Notes under the pieces: model-generated
Database searches by the model: none
What the model saw: only the letters and a program-made list of their open reading frames with translations
Told to the model about the DNA's origin: nothing
From: Mycoavidus sp. B2-EB
GTDB taxonomy: Bacteria; Pseudomonadota; Gammaproteobacteria; Burkholderiales; Burkholderiaceae
Direction of reading: 5' to 3'
DNA: 64,000 bases
Assembly: GCF_014218255.1 (NCBI RefSeq)
Contig: NZ_AP021872.1
Coordinates: 124,001 to 188,000, forward strand
Shown here: positions 27,360-38,614 of the stretch, one piece after another
How the letters are laid out: each line of letters opens with the position of its first letter
Position numbering within the stretch: the first letter of the stretch is position 1
Program-made: the position numbers and the translations under genes

Positions 27360-27871
27360 TTTCTTGCTCCAATTTTAGATCCTGGCCAAACTGTAACAAT
27401 TTCTCCTTTTGGATTAATTACGACAGTAGCGTCTTTCCCTTTCAAACGGAAAGTAGGTCCTTTTTCAGTTGGAATATGCTTAATAGCAATCGGATTTCCC
27501 CAAGCATCTAAAATACTATTAGCATTGACTCCCGAACCTTCACGCGAAATAGCATGATTAATCCCATGTTTAGTATAGCCAATAATCCCCGTCGGCATCC
27601 GAACGCCTACCGCTTGCTCTGCAGAAAGTTGCATAGTCAATCTGTTACTGCTTATAGCCGTAGTGATTACTTGGTTTGGGATCGGAGCACGTGCAGTTGT
27701 TTGTTCAGCTACCAACAAACTAAAGTCCAATAGTGGCTTGCCATTGGGTCCTAAGGTTCTTCCCGCTTTCGCTAAGTCAACATGCAAAAACTCTTTTGCC
27801 GTTTCCTTACCTAAACGAACTCCAACGTTACCCAGCGATGCAGTGAGCTGAGCCGCACCCACTGTTCCCAT
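27356..27871 (-). CDS. Displaced CdiA-CT toxin module 2 (probable RNase-like toxin)
   Basis: The 171-residue frame begins within pre-toxin sequence (MGTVGAAQLTASLGNVGVRLGKETAKEF). It ends in a compact domain: GYTKHGINHAISREGSGVN, SILDAWGNPIAIKH, and KGKDATVVINPKGEIVTVWP. The His near residue 107 plus the terminal DATVV.NPKGE.VTVW strand are typical of small BECR-fold (barnase/EndoU/colicin/RelE-like) ribonuclease toxins. A coding stretch immediately upstream (27880-28066) belongs to the same ancestral gene but is in another frame, so this is probably a silent cassette rather than a secreted toxin. Confidence 0.68.
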   Translation of the reverse strand: MGTVGAAQLTASLGNVGVRLGKETAKEFLHVDLAKAGRTLGPNGKPLLDFSLLVAEQTTARAPIPNQVITTAISSNRLTMQLSAEQAVGVRMPTGIIGYTKHGINHAISREGSGVNANSILDAWGNPIAIKHIPTEKGPTFRLKGKDATVVINPKGEIVTVWPGSKIGARK

Positions 27872-28066
27872 TGCCAGATTAAATTGCCTAAATCACGGCC
27901 AAGCTGTAATGCATTCTGATCGCCGCCTTCTCTTACCGTGGCCTGTATCCGGTTGATTTTGGCATCCCATTCAGCATAGATCGCTTGGCCTACCTGTGCT
28001 CGTACCTCTTTATTTCTAACCAGCGAGATTAATCCACTTATAGTCTTGATCGGGTGTAATATAGTT
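27872..28066 (-). pseudogene. Pre-toxin fragment of module 2, frameshifted
   Basis: The minus strand reads ILHPIKTISGLISLVRNKEV, RAQVGQAIYAEWDAKINRI and GGDQNALQLGRDLGNL. It closely matches module 3 at about 25412-25607 (ILHPIETVRGLISLVRNKEV). A frameshift near 27880 separates it from the toxin frame. Similarity stops abruptly at about 28066, marking the recombination edge of the cassette. Confidence 0.7.
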
Positions 28067-28118
28067 GTGCGTTTTACATACTTTCCATAGTATCCGAGCC
28101 ATTTCTGGGTAACTCTTA

Positions 28119-28430
28119 TTAATCAATAGGCTTAGTGCAAACAAGGTGTGTCAACTCATATTTCCCGTCATGTACATATGGAAACCAACCGTAACTGTCT
28201 GAAATAATCTCTTTTTTACAAAAGAAACATACATCAGGCCAACCATCCGCACGCCATTTCGCGATAACTTCAAACGGCACACCAAGAGCATAAGCTGACC
28301 ACTCTTTTATTGAAAAACCTAACATCTCATGAACAGGAAGATCCTCTACTATCAAATACCCAAAATAATAATCAAGTATTTTTTCAGCTTCATAAGAAGT
28401 TAGTATTGCTTCAAACACTTCATTAAGCAA
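28119..28430 (-). CDS. Putative immunity protein of CDI module 1
   Basis: A 103-aa protein placed 20 bp behind the E3-like toxin module. It contains possible metal ligands, CFFCKKEI (CxxC) and a later HLVC, which could form a small zinc site. The amino half is helical and acidic (MLNEVFEAILTSYEAEKILDYY). No signal peptide is seen. An inhibitory role is inferred from position; the family is not recognised. Low GC is shared with the other toxin-immunity genes. Confidence 0.65.
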   Translation of the reverse strand: MLNEVFEAILTSYEAEKILDYYFGYLIVEDLPVHEMLGFSIKEWSAYALGVPFEVIAKWRADGWPDVCFFCKKEIISDSYGWFPYVHDGKYELTHLVCTKPID

Positions 28431-28450
28431 ATCTCGTTTTTTTCAAATTA

Positions 28451-28741
28451 TCACCTTCCGAGTTTTCTACCAGGCACTGCCGACTTATATATGTTCCCTT
28501 CCACTGGATCCATTGAACCCATATGATCATCATTTTTATTATAAACCTCAATATCATTATGCGTTATCCCATTCATAGTACAGTTTGCCACCAGCTTTAT
28601 TCCATTTCCTGAATTTTGGAGTCCATGCCAAACTGAATTATCAGCTTTTGGCAAATTTTCCCTGTTATTTTCGCTACTAGCCATCTTACTAAAAATGACC
28701 GTATCAAATGTACCCAACCCCTCGCCTATTAGCTTCATCAA
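28451..28741 (-). CDS. Displaced CdiA-CT toxin module 1, colicin E3-like rRNase domain
   Basis: The 96-residue frame starts with CdiA-derived sequence (EGLGTFDTVIFS, compare EGLDISDTVIFS in the large CdiA). Its last 40 residues are ITHNDIEVYNKNDDHMGSMD and PVEGNIYKSAVPGRKLGR. The pattern H..(I/L)E.Y....HLGS.DP.TG...K...R resembles the cytotoxic RNase domain of colicin E3, which cuts 16S rRNA in the decoding centre using Asp/His/Glu. The protein is too short to be delivered by itself, so it is probably a cassette for recombination into cdiA or a worn remnant. Confidence 0.6.
   Translation of the reverse strand: MMKLIGEGLGTFDTVIFSKMASSENNRENLPKADNSVWHGLQNSGNGIKLVANCTMNGITHNDIEVYNKNDDHMGSMDPVEGNIYKSAVPGRKLGR
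28688..28724. repeat. 37-bp direct repeat at CDI toxin junction, copy 1
   Basis: This copy matches 29587-29623 at 34 of 37 bases by hand count. On the minus strand both encode EGL...DTVIF(S), the point where CdiA-common sequence gives way to module-specific toxin sequence. Confidence 0.75.
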
Positions 28742-28867
28742 AAGTTTAACTACATTTTCTCCAATTATCTTATGTCAGATATCCTAAGCTTTGATTTCTT
28801 TGGCCTTTCAACAATCTTTGTAACGGTTACCTCAATTTATTACCACCTATCAAAAGTAACCGAATTA

Positions 28868-29320
28868 TCATGGATAATCTTCATTCAATATTTTTATTAA
28901 TTCTGACTGCAAATCGATAGATTCAGAGTCGTATCTATCGAAAAGTGCTAAACAACGATAATTTGTAGGGTTTAAATATGTAGATCGAATAAAAAAATAT
29001 GAGATATCTTTTATTTCTTCATTTTTATGTGAGGTCGTGGCAATGTAAGAAAGATCTCTATTATTGTTGTCGACCTCTATGATTTTATCAATTAAATCAT
29101 GAGCCTCATCCGAGAATTTACCACAAGTCAAGAAAAATACTGCGCCAAGCTCAATAATTTCTTTAACAAGGAATGAAATTCTCGCCTCATCAAAAAAATT
29201 GTTTACTATAAGCAAACAGACGAGCTCCCTATCTTTAGTAAGATTCATTGAATCAAAATCATCAAAAGATGAAATAATTAATTCGCAATTCCCACTATGC
29301 TTTATTAAGTTGACGGTCAT
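28868..29320 (-). CDS. cdiI: Putative CdiI immunity protein of the large CdiA
   Basis: A 150-aa protein whose ATG overlaps the CdiA stop by 4 bases (ATGA), the standard cdiA-cdiI coupling. It shows LVCLLIVNNFFDEARISFLVKEIIEL, GAVFFLTCGKFSDEAHDLID and a SYIATTSHKNEEIKDI segment, an alternating alpha/beta layout with an acidic charge. The pattern recalls unnamed immunity-type proteins; I cannot give a family. It should protect the cell against its own CdiA tip. Confidence 0.7.
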   Translation of the reverse strand: MTVNLIKHSGNCELIISSFDDFDSMNLTKDRELVCLLIVNNFFDEARISFLVKEIIELGAVFFLTCGKFSDEAHDLIDKIIEVDNNNRDLSYIATTSHKNEEIKDISYFFIRSTYLNPTNYRCLALFDRYDSESIDLQSELIKILNEDYP

Positions 29321-32300
29321 TTGCTTTGTCCTTTTATTTTGTCCATATTATCATAAAATGTTTTAATTTCTTTTTCTAAGTGTTTTATGCGCGCCTCCTG
29401 TTGTTTAGAAACAATATCTGGCGCTAGACCTTCCATTCCTGGTCTGGTAGTCATGCTTTCTTTGAAAGCTCTCAATTTTTGTTCGTGCTCGGTAATAAGT
29501 TTTTCATAAGAGCGTATAGCTTTCATTTCCTGATTAGTGAGCGTCTGTTTAATATCAACAGTTGTAGCCTCCTCCTTTGTGACGTCACTAAAAATGACCG
29601 TATCAGATATATCCAACCCCTCGTGCCTCGGCAGCACCGTCATATTACCTGTTGATTGAACCTCTCTCGGATTCACAAAAGGCTGAACGGTATGCTCACC
29701 AGATTGATCCGGCATACCTTCAAGCAGCACTTCTTTATCTTGATGCCACTCTCTGCCTGGAATTTGGCGCGACTGCGGTGGCTCCATCGGCGTGATCATC
29801 GGCCGCGGGGGCCGTAGTATTAACTGATCCTCATCCCCATCCTCTCCATCTTGCCCTGCATTATTGGCTCGATATTTTTGATACGCTTCATTAGCATTCC
29901 ATGCCACTAAGCCCGCAGTCACCACGCTTAATACAACAACCCCAGGTGGGGTGAACGCTAACGGCACAGCCAGCACCAGAGCCGCATTATTTTCCGTCTC
30001 AATCTGCGCCGCATGCTGCGCAGAGGTCGCATCGGCCCCTCCTACACTTGCCACCCCCGCCACCAAGCTGGTAACGATATTCTTGCGCGCTTCTTTGTCC
30101 TCTTCAGACGAACCCTCTACAGGACCTAACAGATGATTCACCCATACACTGGCACTCGCCCCCAAGGCCGCTGAGCCACCCGGTTGCCCCCGTGCGACTG
30201 CACCACCATAAGCCAATACCCCATGCAACGCAGCACGCATCGTTTCATCATTCAGGCTATCTGCAATATGCTTGATTCTTTCTGCACCCAAACTTTGCAA
30301 ATAATTGAGCGCTGCGGCCTGGGTAAATTGCGCCGTCGTCCCCGTCACATTGCCTGATGCCGCTGCCGTCAACGCAGTGACGATACGACGGTAGGCGCCT
30401 CCTGGCCCCCATTGCTTATTCACGGTCTGTGCTTGCGTACGCAACTCAGCCGCGGTTTCCAGCAATTCCTGCCGCTGTCCTACAGGCATCAATTCATCAC
30501 CCGCCAGCAGCTCCATACTCTTGGCTCGCTCGAGCTTTTGATCCGCGTCTCGGGCCCGATTGACGATAAAAGTATTGGTTTCCCGACCTAATGCATGGAC
30601 AATATCCAAGCCGGCTTCAATCTCCGCTCGATTAAAAATCGGCGCTAACGCTTGATGACTCTGTGCCGGATGACGGTTTAGGTCTGCAATCGTCTCGGCC
30701 GCGCTATGTCCCGTCAGCTCGATTTGCCGCGCTTCATCCGTAATCACCATCTCCGCACCGCTGATCGCACTGCGGGTAGTGGATCTTGCCTGGCCTGAAG
30801 CACTCATCACAATCGGTAGCGCAGCACTCACTCCACCCCGGCTTGCCAGTTGATTGCCGCTATGCGCCGGCGTTATGGCTTTTCCTGATGGGTCTGAGCC
30901 GACCCCTTTGCCACTTTGACTGTACCCACCGCCTAAGCTGATACTGCTTGCAGAATAGCTCGCCTGATTCGTCAGATCCGTGTTGTGCAGGGTCGCTGTT
31001 ATCAGTGTGTTCTTCCCTTTCTGCACCGCCTGCTCAGAACCTGCCATCACGCCACCAACCAGCTTCGTATCCCCTTTAACGCTGATCTGAAAGCCTTCCT
31101 CTCCGGCCTGAATCCCCGCTTGTTCTGCCACACTCAGATAATCACTGTCCATCCTGCGTTGTGAGACGTTCAGACTCGCTGCCGAGACAGAGCCGGCGGT
31201 CGCACTGCCACAGATACTTTGAGCATGGCTCTGGTACCTCGCCGTGTTTTGCACACTGTCTATGTCAAGGTCACCCTCAATCTGGGCTTTAACCTGCTTG
31301 CCCACCATCTGAGCGCCTTTGAGGCGCACATCGCTTTTTGCTTTGAGCTCTAGCGTGCCACCCGCCTGAATCAGAGTCGGCGTATAGTTAATTTGCGCTC
31401 CTTTTGTACGGCCATGCCCTACACTGAGTGCAACCGATGCGCCCACTGAGCTCTGACTGCCCAGCGTTGCCACGGCCCCCACTGCAGAACTCTGGCTGTG
31501 CTGCTGACTTTGCTCAATCAGGCTATTCGGCGCCGCTTCCACCTTCAGATGGCCTTCTACGTTGAGCGCTATATTCTGTTTGGCTTCGATGCGAGCACCC
31601 ATCAGATCCAGTGTGGACTCTTCTCCTAAGCCACCGATCTGGATCGAGATATTCCCTCCAGCTGCCAGGGTGCTGTTGAGCGCTGTCTGGCTGAGCTGTA
31701 TCTGTTCGCTTTCAGAATGCTCTTCGCCCAGCATCACGCTCACGGTGGCGCCACCGGCTGCTTTGGGATCTGCTTTGATCGCATCGTAGGCGTTTTTCGC
31801 CGCCAGTGCGCCTGCACCGGCCGCTAACGCGTGCATCCGCGCATCGCTGACCTGGGTACTGGCTTGCAGCATCTGACGATTCGTTTGCGCCGCTGCAATC
31901 ACCGGCGCACTGACCGATACCGTCAGACCCGATTGATGCCATTCACTGCGCTGCCAGACTCGGCCTTGCTCATAGGCCGCTTCAATCTTGCCTTGACCGG
32001 CTCGAATCTCTATATCGCCGGTGGGCACCACCCATTGACTACCGCTTTGCTCGTAGTCTCGGCCGGCAATCGCTCTGACAGGACCTGATACGCTGCCTAT
32101 GACTGAGCCAATTTGGGGCGTGTGCTCCTTTTCTTGAGCGTCTTTTTGGGTTCGCGTGCCGATCGTCACGCCGAATTTTCCACTTTCTAATAAGCCGGAG
32201 CGTTCTTGAACGGAATAGCGCTGAGCGCGCTCAGCCTGCTCGACCGCTTTTTGCTGGAGGGCATTTCCCGCATAGAGATCCACATCATGCATCCCCGCCA

Positions 32301-32490
32301 CGTTTGAGCCGAGGATATTCAGGTCATGTCCGGCTTCTATCTGTACTGTGCCTCCAGATAAGGTGCTGCTTAATGCTTGTTTTCTGTACAGCGCATTGCG
32401 CGTTAATTCGCTTGAGGAACCGAAGAAGTGACTCGATTCATGATAATGAGACTCCTTAAAATCCGTCTCTTCATACGCTGTCAACAGCAA
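29317..32490 (-). CDS. cdiA: CdiA/filamentous haemagglutinin, carboxyl part (separated by IS21)
   Basis: This frame holds the distal CdiA stalk and tip. From YEETDFKESHYHESSHFFGS it runs through haemagglutinin repeats (SGGTVQIEAGHDLNILGSNV, ...). The pre-toxin region follows (FNRAEIEAGLDIVHALG, QWGPGGAYRRIVTALTAAAS) with a VENN-like IETENN near 780. Then come a hydrophobic pair of segments, a Pro-rich linker and a highly charged helical tip (EHEQKLRAFKESMTTRPGME, RIKHLEKEIKTFYDNMDKIK). The first few residues (MLLTA) are encoded by the IS21 end. Without the IS the frame joins that of 34444-38614 exactly. Confidence 0.88.
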   Translation of the reverse strand: MLLTAYEETDFKESHYHESSHFFGSSSELTRNALYRKQALSSTLSGGTVQIEAGHDLNILGSNVAGMHDVDLYAGNALQQKAVEQAERAQRYSVQERSGLLESGKFGVTIGTRTQKDAQEKEHTPQIGSVIGSVSGPVRAIAGRDYEQSGSQWVVPTGDIEIRAGQGKIEAAYEQGRVWQRSEWHQSGLTVSVSAPVIAAAQTNRQMLQASTQVSDARMHALAAGAGALAAKNAYDAIKADPKAAGGATVSVMLGEEHSESEQIQLSQTALNSTLAAGGNISIQIGGLGEESTLDLMGARIEAKQNIALNVEGHLKVEAAPNSLIEQSQQHSQSSAVGAVATLGSQSSVGASVALSVGHGRTKGAQINYTPTLIQAGGTLELKAKSDVRLKGAQMVGKQVKAQIEGDLDIDSVQNTARYQSHAQSICGSATAGSVSAASLNVSQRRMDSDYLSVAEQAGIQAGEEGFQISVKGDTKLVGGVMAGSEQAVQKGKNTLITATLHNTDLTNQASYSASSISLGGGYSQSGKGVGSDPSGKAITPAHSGNQLASRGGVSAALPIVMSASGQARSTTRSAISGAEMVITDEARQIELTGHSAAETIADLNRHPAQSHQALAPIFNRAEIEAGLDIVHALGRETNTFIVNRARDADQKLERAKSMELLAGDELMPVGQRQELLETAAELRTQAQTVNKQWGPGGAYRRIVTALTAAASGNVTGTTAQFTQAAALNYLQSLGAERIKHIADSLNDETMRAALHGVLAYGGAVARGQPGGSAALGASASVWVNHLLGPVEGSSEEDKEARKNIVTSLVAGVASVGGADATSAQHAAQIETENNAALVLAVPLAFTPPGVVVLSVVTAGLVAWNANEAYQKYRANNAGQDGEDGDEDQLILRPPRPMITPMEPPQSRQIPGREWHQDKEVLLEGMPDQSGEHTVQPFVNPREVQSTGNMTVLPRHEGLDISDTVIFSDVTKEEATTVDIKQTLTNQEMKAIRSYEKLITEHEQKLRAFKESMTTRPGMEGLAPDIVSKQQEARIKHLEKEIKTFYDNMDKIKGQSK
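29587..29623. repeat. 37-bp direct repeat at CDI toxin junction, copy 2
   Basis: This is the partner of 28688-28724 (three mismatches). It encodes EGLDISDTVIF within the large CdiA, about 100 codons before its stop, and marks the boundary between shared and variable tip sequence. Confidence 0.75.
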
Positions 32491-32526
32491 CCTGAAACTG
32501 ACCCACTTAAGCTACTGGCCAGCAAC

Positions 32527-34361
<1,835 letters not shown>

Positions 34362-34420
34362 ATCCCGACAAAGGGACGAAATTTACGGGAGGTGGGTCAA
34401 TTGCTAATTGCTCAGGTGGG

Positions 34421-37400
34421 TCAGTTTAATTGTGCTGGTGACAACGCGGCTTCCAAATGAATATCTCGGCGGGCTTTCACCGCGAGTTTCTCTGCCACTT
34501 TGACATACGCGCCGGTTGCAGTTACATCGCGCCCAGCCTTCAGCTCAAGCGCGCCGGCCTGAATCTGGGTGCCAACTTCAGTGTGCTGGCTTAGGCTGAG
34601 GGCATTCCGTTCATCCCAGACGATCTTTTGTTGCAAGCCGGTGGTGGCGGTCCCTAAGATCAGATCTTGCTGAGCGTCTAACCTTGCCGTGTGTTCCACT
34701 TCAATTTGGGTGGCGGCAAGATGGAGATCGGATCCTGCTGTCGCTTCCAATTCTTCGGCCTGGATCTGGGTGAGGCCCACTAAGTTTGTTCGGCTGCCGC
34801 TGGCGGCATGAGTGGTCTGTGTCTGGCTTTGCAATTGTAGATTTTGGCCGGCCTGTACGGTGAGTTTTTTAACGGCAATCAGCTTGCCAGCGCGGCTATC
34901 GATGTTATCGCGGGCTTGGATAGAGAGGGTGCCCCGGCTGGCCAGCGTGCCGCGCTGATTATCGATTTGGCTTGCACGAATACGGGTTGTGCTGCGACTG
35001 AGCACAGTTCCGGTGTTTTTAAAGGGGCGGTCGCTCTCTAACTCGATCGTATCGGCTGAAATCAGTGCATTGCTTCGTGGGATGGCCGGCGCATCGCTTG
35101 GGGCCAGATACACTTTAGGCACCAGGACCGTCTGTTCTGAGCCATCGGGTAATTGAACACGTTGATTCACTAGCCAGACGGGGCTGGTGGTTAACGCATT
35201 GATTTGCTCAGGTGTCGGTTCAATGCCGAGCATCAAATTAAAACGTTTGGCCCAGTCTGCTCCGGCGTGCATCAAGTCCCGAATCTCAGCGATGGGATTG
35301 TGATAGCTGGATAAATAATAATGGCCCGTCAGACCAATAATTTGGTCTCGAATCAGTTGCTGTTCATAGAGTCCATCGCCCAGGCGTTTGGGAATGTGCT
35401 GAGGGTCCAGATTCAGTAAGCGCAGCAATACATCGCTCGAAACCCTGTCGCTGTGGCGGGTAAAGCGGGGGTCGATCTGGATCAGATAGCGTTGATTGGG
35501 ATCGGTGTTCAGGTGCAATAAGCCGCTATTTAATAAAGTATTACGGCTTAAAGCCGAAGAACTCGGCACTAAGGCGGTAGAGGGCGCGGAATGCTCTACT
35601 GCCGTATGCTCTTGAGAGACGGCGACCGTCAGCGTGTGATGCTCGACTATTGGGGCCGGATGGTAGGGGGCTTGCCCACTCCACTTACGCTCCCAGTACC
35701 GACCGCCGCTGCCGAAGAAACTAATTCCACCATGCCACTCTCTGTCTGAGTATTGCGAGGTTCCCCGATCAGTCGTGACGCGTTGACCGATGGCATCCCG
35801 GTTTTCAATCTGGGCAGGCCTGCCTTCGAGGTCGCTGAGCGCCCCTCCAGCGATAATCATGCTTTTATCGTTCATCACCTGGTCTGACAGAGAGATCGCG
35901 CCACCTGCCTGAATCTTGCCAGGTTCGCTGTGCGTCACCCTGGTTGTGGTCACTCGGCGCGTAAAGACATAGTTGATAAAACGAAATATTTCATGACCGG
36001 AGCTGTGCACACGGTAGAGGCCCCCTACGTCGCCGTGCCAGGCGATTTGGGAGCCATCAAAGCGTTGGTTTGTCTGGTCATCGTGGCATTCGTGTATGCC
36101 ACGCTCCTCAATCAGCCTTTCTTCGATTTCGAATCTTGCATTTTGATTGACTAGCTTTTTTGCATGAATCGTTAGATCTCCCACCGCATCCATCGTGGAT
36201 CCATGATTGAGAATGCGTTCACTGCGACCCTGCACGATAGACTCCGCATTCAGCTTACGGCCAATGGCTAAATCACCGCCACTATAAAGCGTACCACCGG
36301 CACGATTTTGAATCTCATGAACCCCGATTTGAAGGCTGTTTTGCGCGAAAATCATGCTCTCCGTATTTCTCAACAGAGAGTCAGGCCCACGCGCACTGAT
36401 TAAAATCGTATCGCCCGTAATCAGGCCCGGGTGAATCGCCAAACGCAATAAGTGCTGGGTCAATGTGCCACTTTCTCGACGGTTACGCATCTTATTAGAA
36501 AGGATCCGGATCTCCCCTTGGCTGTGTATCGTGCCTTCGTTACAAAAAGCCATCGCTAAAATGAAGATGCGCCCCTCACTTTGCAAAACCCCTTGTTGCA
36601 TATTATCGAGCGCTAAGGCTTTTAAGGACAATCTATCGCGGGCAAATAGCGTTGCATTTGCTTGGTTAAGAATTCTTTCTCCGATGACCAGATTGAGGTC
36701 TTTTCCCGTCATCTGGCTCTTATTCGTATGGACAATATTCGGCGCTTCTATCGTGATGCGACCCTGAGCACTCATCAAACCATTTTGCGCTTCGTATCCA
36801 CTACCACTGGCATTTAAAAAAATCTTGATCTCACCCTGTCCACTTTGAACGATTTGCCCCCCCTCTGTGTTAATGACCGCATGCGCACAAATTTCAAGTA
36901 CGCTGCCTGGATGAGTCGGCTGTGTGGAACGGTCTGGATCACTTGAAATCTCCGGTTCGGAAGCTTCCTCTTTCCCTACGGCAATCAGACCTTTGCTGTT
37001 ATCTAGTTTATATGTACCAATCTCAATTTTTTGGTGCGCCGATAGTGTGCCGGCTAGATTTTTCAAATAGCATACCAAAGAAGCTGTGTAAAAAGTGCCT
37101 ATTTTGAGTGTTTGATCCGAAAGGATGGTCCCACCTTGATGATTAGACAGCTTGGCAACGCTGATCGTTATCGGACCCTTACTGCTAATTAACCCCGCCC
37201 CTTTTATTGCTTCAACATTATGATTCTCCATCATGTCGGCAACTATCTGGATGGGTCCAGCACCATTATGAATCAGATAACCTGAGTGATTATTAATGAT
37301 ATCAGCCCGCACCTTCAATACGCTTTGATCTCCCTTCGCTTCTATATGCCCCTGATCATTGGTGAGCGTATCACTTTCAAGAACCAGATCAGAACCCGCG

Positions 37401-38614
37401 GTAATCTGTCCTTTCTGATTATTTAAAAATATAGCTTTAATCAAAAGCTTTCCTCTTGATTCAACCGTGGAAAACTCCGCATTCATAAACTCTTTGGCTA
37501 AATCCGTGACGGTGTTTTGTTTATAAAAAGCATCTCCTATTGTCAGGTCGCCATCACTATGCAGTAACCCATGCTCCTGGTTATGCAGGGTCCTTGCTCC
37601 AAGCATCAGTTGATCTCGCCCGAGGATAGCCCCAGCCTGCTGCTCATCCGTATCTTCAGTGCCATCATTGAGCAAATGCTGCGTATCAATCACCACTGTG
37701 CTGCCCTGAATCACTCCATAATTCTTAAGCACATTTTCTACCTTGAATTTAAGGTGAACACCGTCTATCAAAGAGGTGGATTGATTTTCAAACGTTTTAG
37801 CTTTAAGCGTGATTTCACCTCGCGTTTTTAGAGTGCCTTGATTCGTGAAACTTTGGGCCGTTGAAATCGATAGATGGCGGCCAGCGTTGAGTTGAGTGCG
37901 ATGCGTGTAATGCTCTTCCAGCTTTGCCGTAAGATCCAGTGTGGCGCCGAGCGTTCCTGCGCCAATCAAACGGTTGGCTTTGAGGGTAATATTTCCGTTT
38001 GATTGAATCTGAGAACTGGCATTATCGAGCGTATCTGCTTGAATGCTCAAATGTTCTTTTGCTTTTACCTTGGCGGTGCCTGTGAATTGCAGCTGGCGGG
38101 GGAACTCCGAATGAATGGTCGTGTCGGCTATGTCCTGTTGCAGCGTAACGGGCAAGCTCAGATTCGAGCCATTCACTGCTGTATTCAAGTTAATTTTATT
38201 GGCATATAACTCGCCCTCTATTTTGATCGAATACGCGATTACATCAATCTGCTCATATCCTTTGAGGGTTGTTTTGCTTTGAATCGTTATTTGACCTGTT
38301 TTTAGACGAAAGGCCTGAAACTCACCGTCACGATTTAAAACCGGTTCGCCGGTTGTGAGCACAAGGCGGTTGGTATGGAGAAATTGATAGCCGCAGCACT
38401 CCATCCCATTGGCATTAGAAAAAATCAGTTGGGCCGGCTCTCCGGCAATCTTTATAACGCGATTCAGGCTGCGGGGGATAGAGTGAGCACGGTGCGCCGT
38501 CGGTGCATCCGCTTCTGGATTAGAAGGGGCGGGTATTTGCTCTGGCCTATCTGGTGTAATCGAATGAGTTCGAATATATTGAGTGGATATCCCATGAATA
38601 GGTCTTAACATCAT
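34421..38614 (-). CDS. cdiA: CdiA/filamentous haemagglutinin, amino part (truncated TPS domain; cut by IS21)
   Basis: The 1397-residue frame begins MMLRPIHGISTQYIRTHSIT and has no signal peptide. Residues about 52-160 match only the second half of a two-partner-secretion domain (IKIAGEPAQLIFSNANGMEC, CGYQFLHTNRLVLTTGEPVL). A long series of about 20-residue haemagglutinin repeats follows (LDNASSQIQSNGNITLKANR and similar), then the RYLIQIDPRFTRHSD ... KRLGDGLYEQQLIRDQ block. The last true residues are DIHLEAA; the final LSPAQLN is IS21 sequence. A GGGGTGA ribosome-binding site precedes the start. No cdiB/fhaC partner lies nearby, so export is doubtful. Confidence 0.88.
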   Translation of the reverse strand: MMLRPIHGISTQYIRTHSITPDRPEQIPAPSNPEADAPTAHRAHSIPRSLNRVIKIAGEPAQLIFSNANGMECCGYQFLHTNRLVLTTGEPVLNRDGEFQAFRLKTGQITIQSKTTLKGYEQIDVIAYSIKIEGELYANKINLNTAVNGSNLSLPVTLQQDIADTTIHSEFPRQLQFTGTAKVKAKEHLSIQADTLDNASSQIQSNGNITLKANRLIGAGTLGATLDLTAKLEEHYTHRTQLNAGRHLSISTAQSFTNQGTLKTRGEITLKAKTFENQSTSLIDGVHLKFKVENVLKNYGVIQGSTVVIDTQHLLNDGTEDTDEQQAGAILGRDQLMLGARTLHNQEHGLLHSDGDLTIGDAFYKQNTVTDLAKEFMNAEFSTVESRGKLLIKAIFLNNQKGQITAGSDLVLESDTLTNDQGHIEAKGDQSVLKVRADIINNHSGYLIHNGAGPIQIVADMMENHNVEAIKGAGLISSKGPITISVAKLSNHQGGTILSDQTLKIGTFYTASLVCYLKNLAGTLSAHQKIEIGTYKLDNSKGLIAVGKEEASEPEISSDPDRSTQPTHPGSVLEICAHAVINTEGGQIVQSGQGEIKIFLNASGSGYEAQNGLMSAQGRITIEAPNIVHTNKSQMTGKDLNLVIGERILNQANATLFARDRLSLKALALDNMQQGVLQSEGRIFILAMAFCNEGTIHSQGEIRILSNKMRNRRESGTLTQHLLRLAIHPGLITGDTILISARGPDSLLRNTESMIFAQNSLQIGVHEIQNRAGGTLYSGGDLAIGRKLNAESIVQGRSERILNHGSTMDAVGDLTIHAKKLVNQNARFEIEERLIEERGIHECHDDQTNQRFDGSQIAWHGDVGGLYRVHSSGHEIFRFINYVFTRRVTTTRVTHSEPGKIQAGGAISLSDQVMNDKSMIIAGGALSDLEGRPAQIENRDAIGQRVTTDRGTSQYSDREWHGGISFFGSGGRYWERKWSGQAPYHPAPIVEHHTLTVAVSQEHTAVEHSAPSTALVPSSSALSRNTLLNSGLLHLNTDPNQRYLIQIDPRFTRHSDRVSSDVLLRLLNLDPQHIPKRLGDGLYEQQLIRDQIIGLTGHYYLSSYHNPIAEIRDLMHAGADWAKRFNLMLGIEPTPEQINALTTSPVWLVNQRVQLPDGSEQTVLVPKVYLAPSDAPAIPRSNALISADTIELESDRPFKNTGTVLSRSTTRIRASQIDNQRGTLASRGTLSIQARDNIDSRAGKLIAVKKLTVQAGQNLQLQSQTQTTHAASGSRTNLVGLTQIQAEELEATAGSDLHLAATQIEVEHTARLDAQQDLILGTATTGLQQKIVWDERNALSLSQHTEVGTQIQAGALELKAGRDVTATGAYVKVAEKLAVKARRDIHLEAALSPAQLN

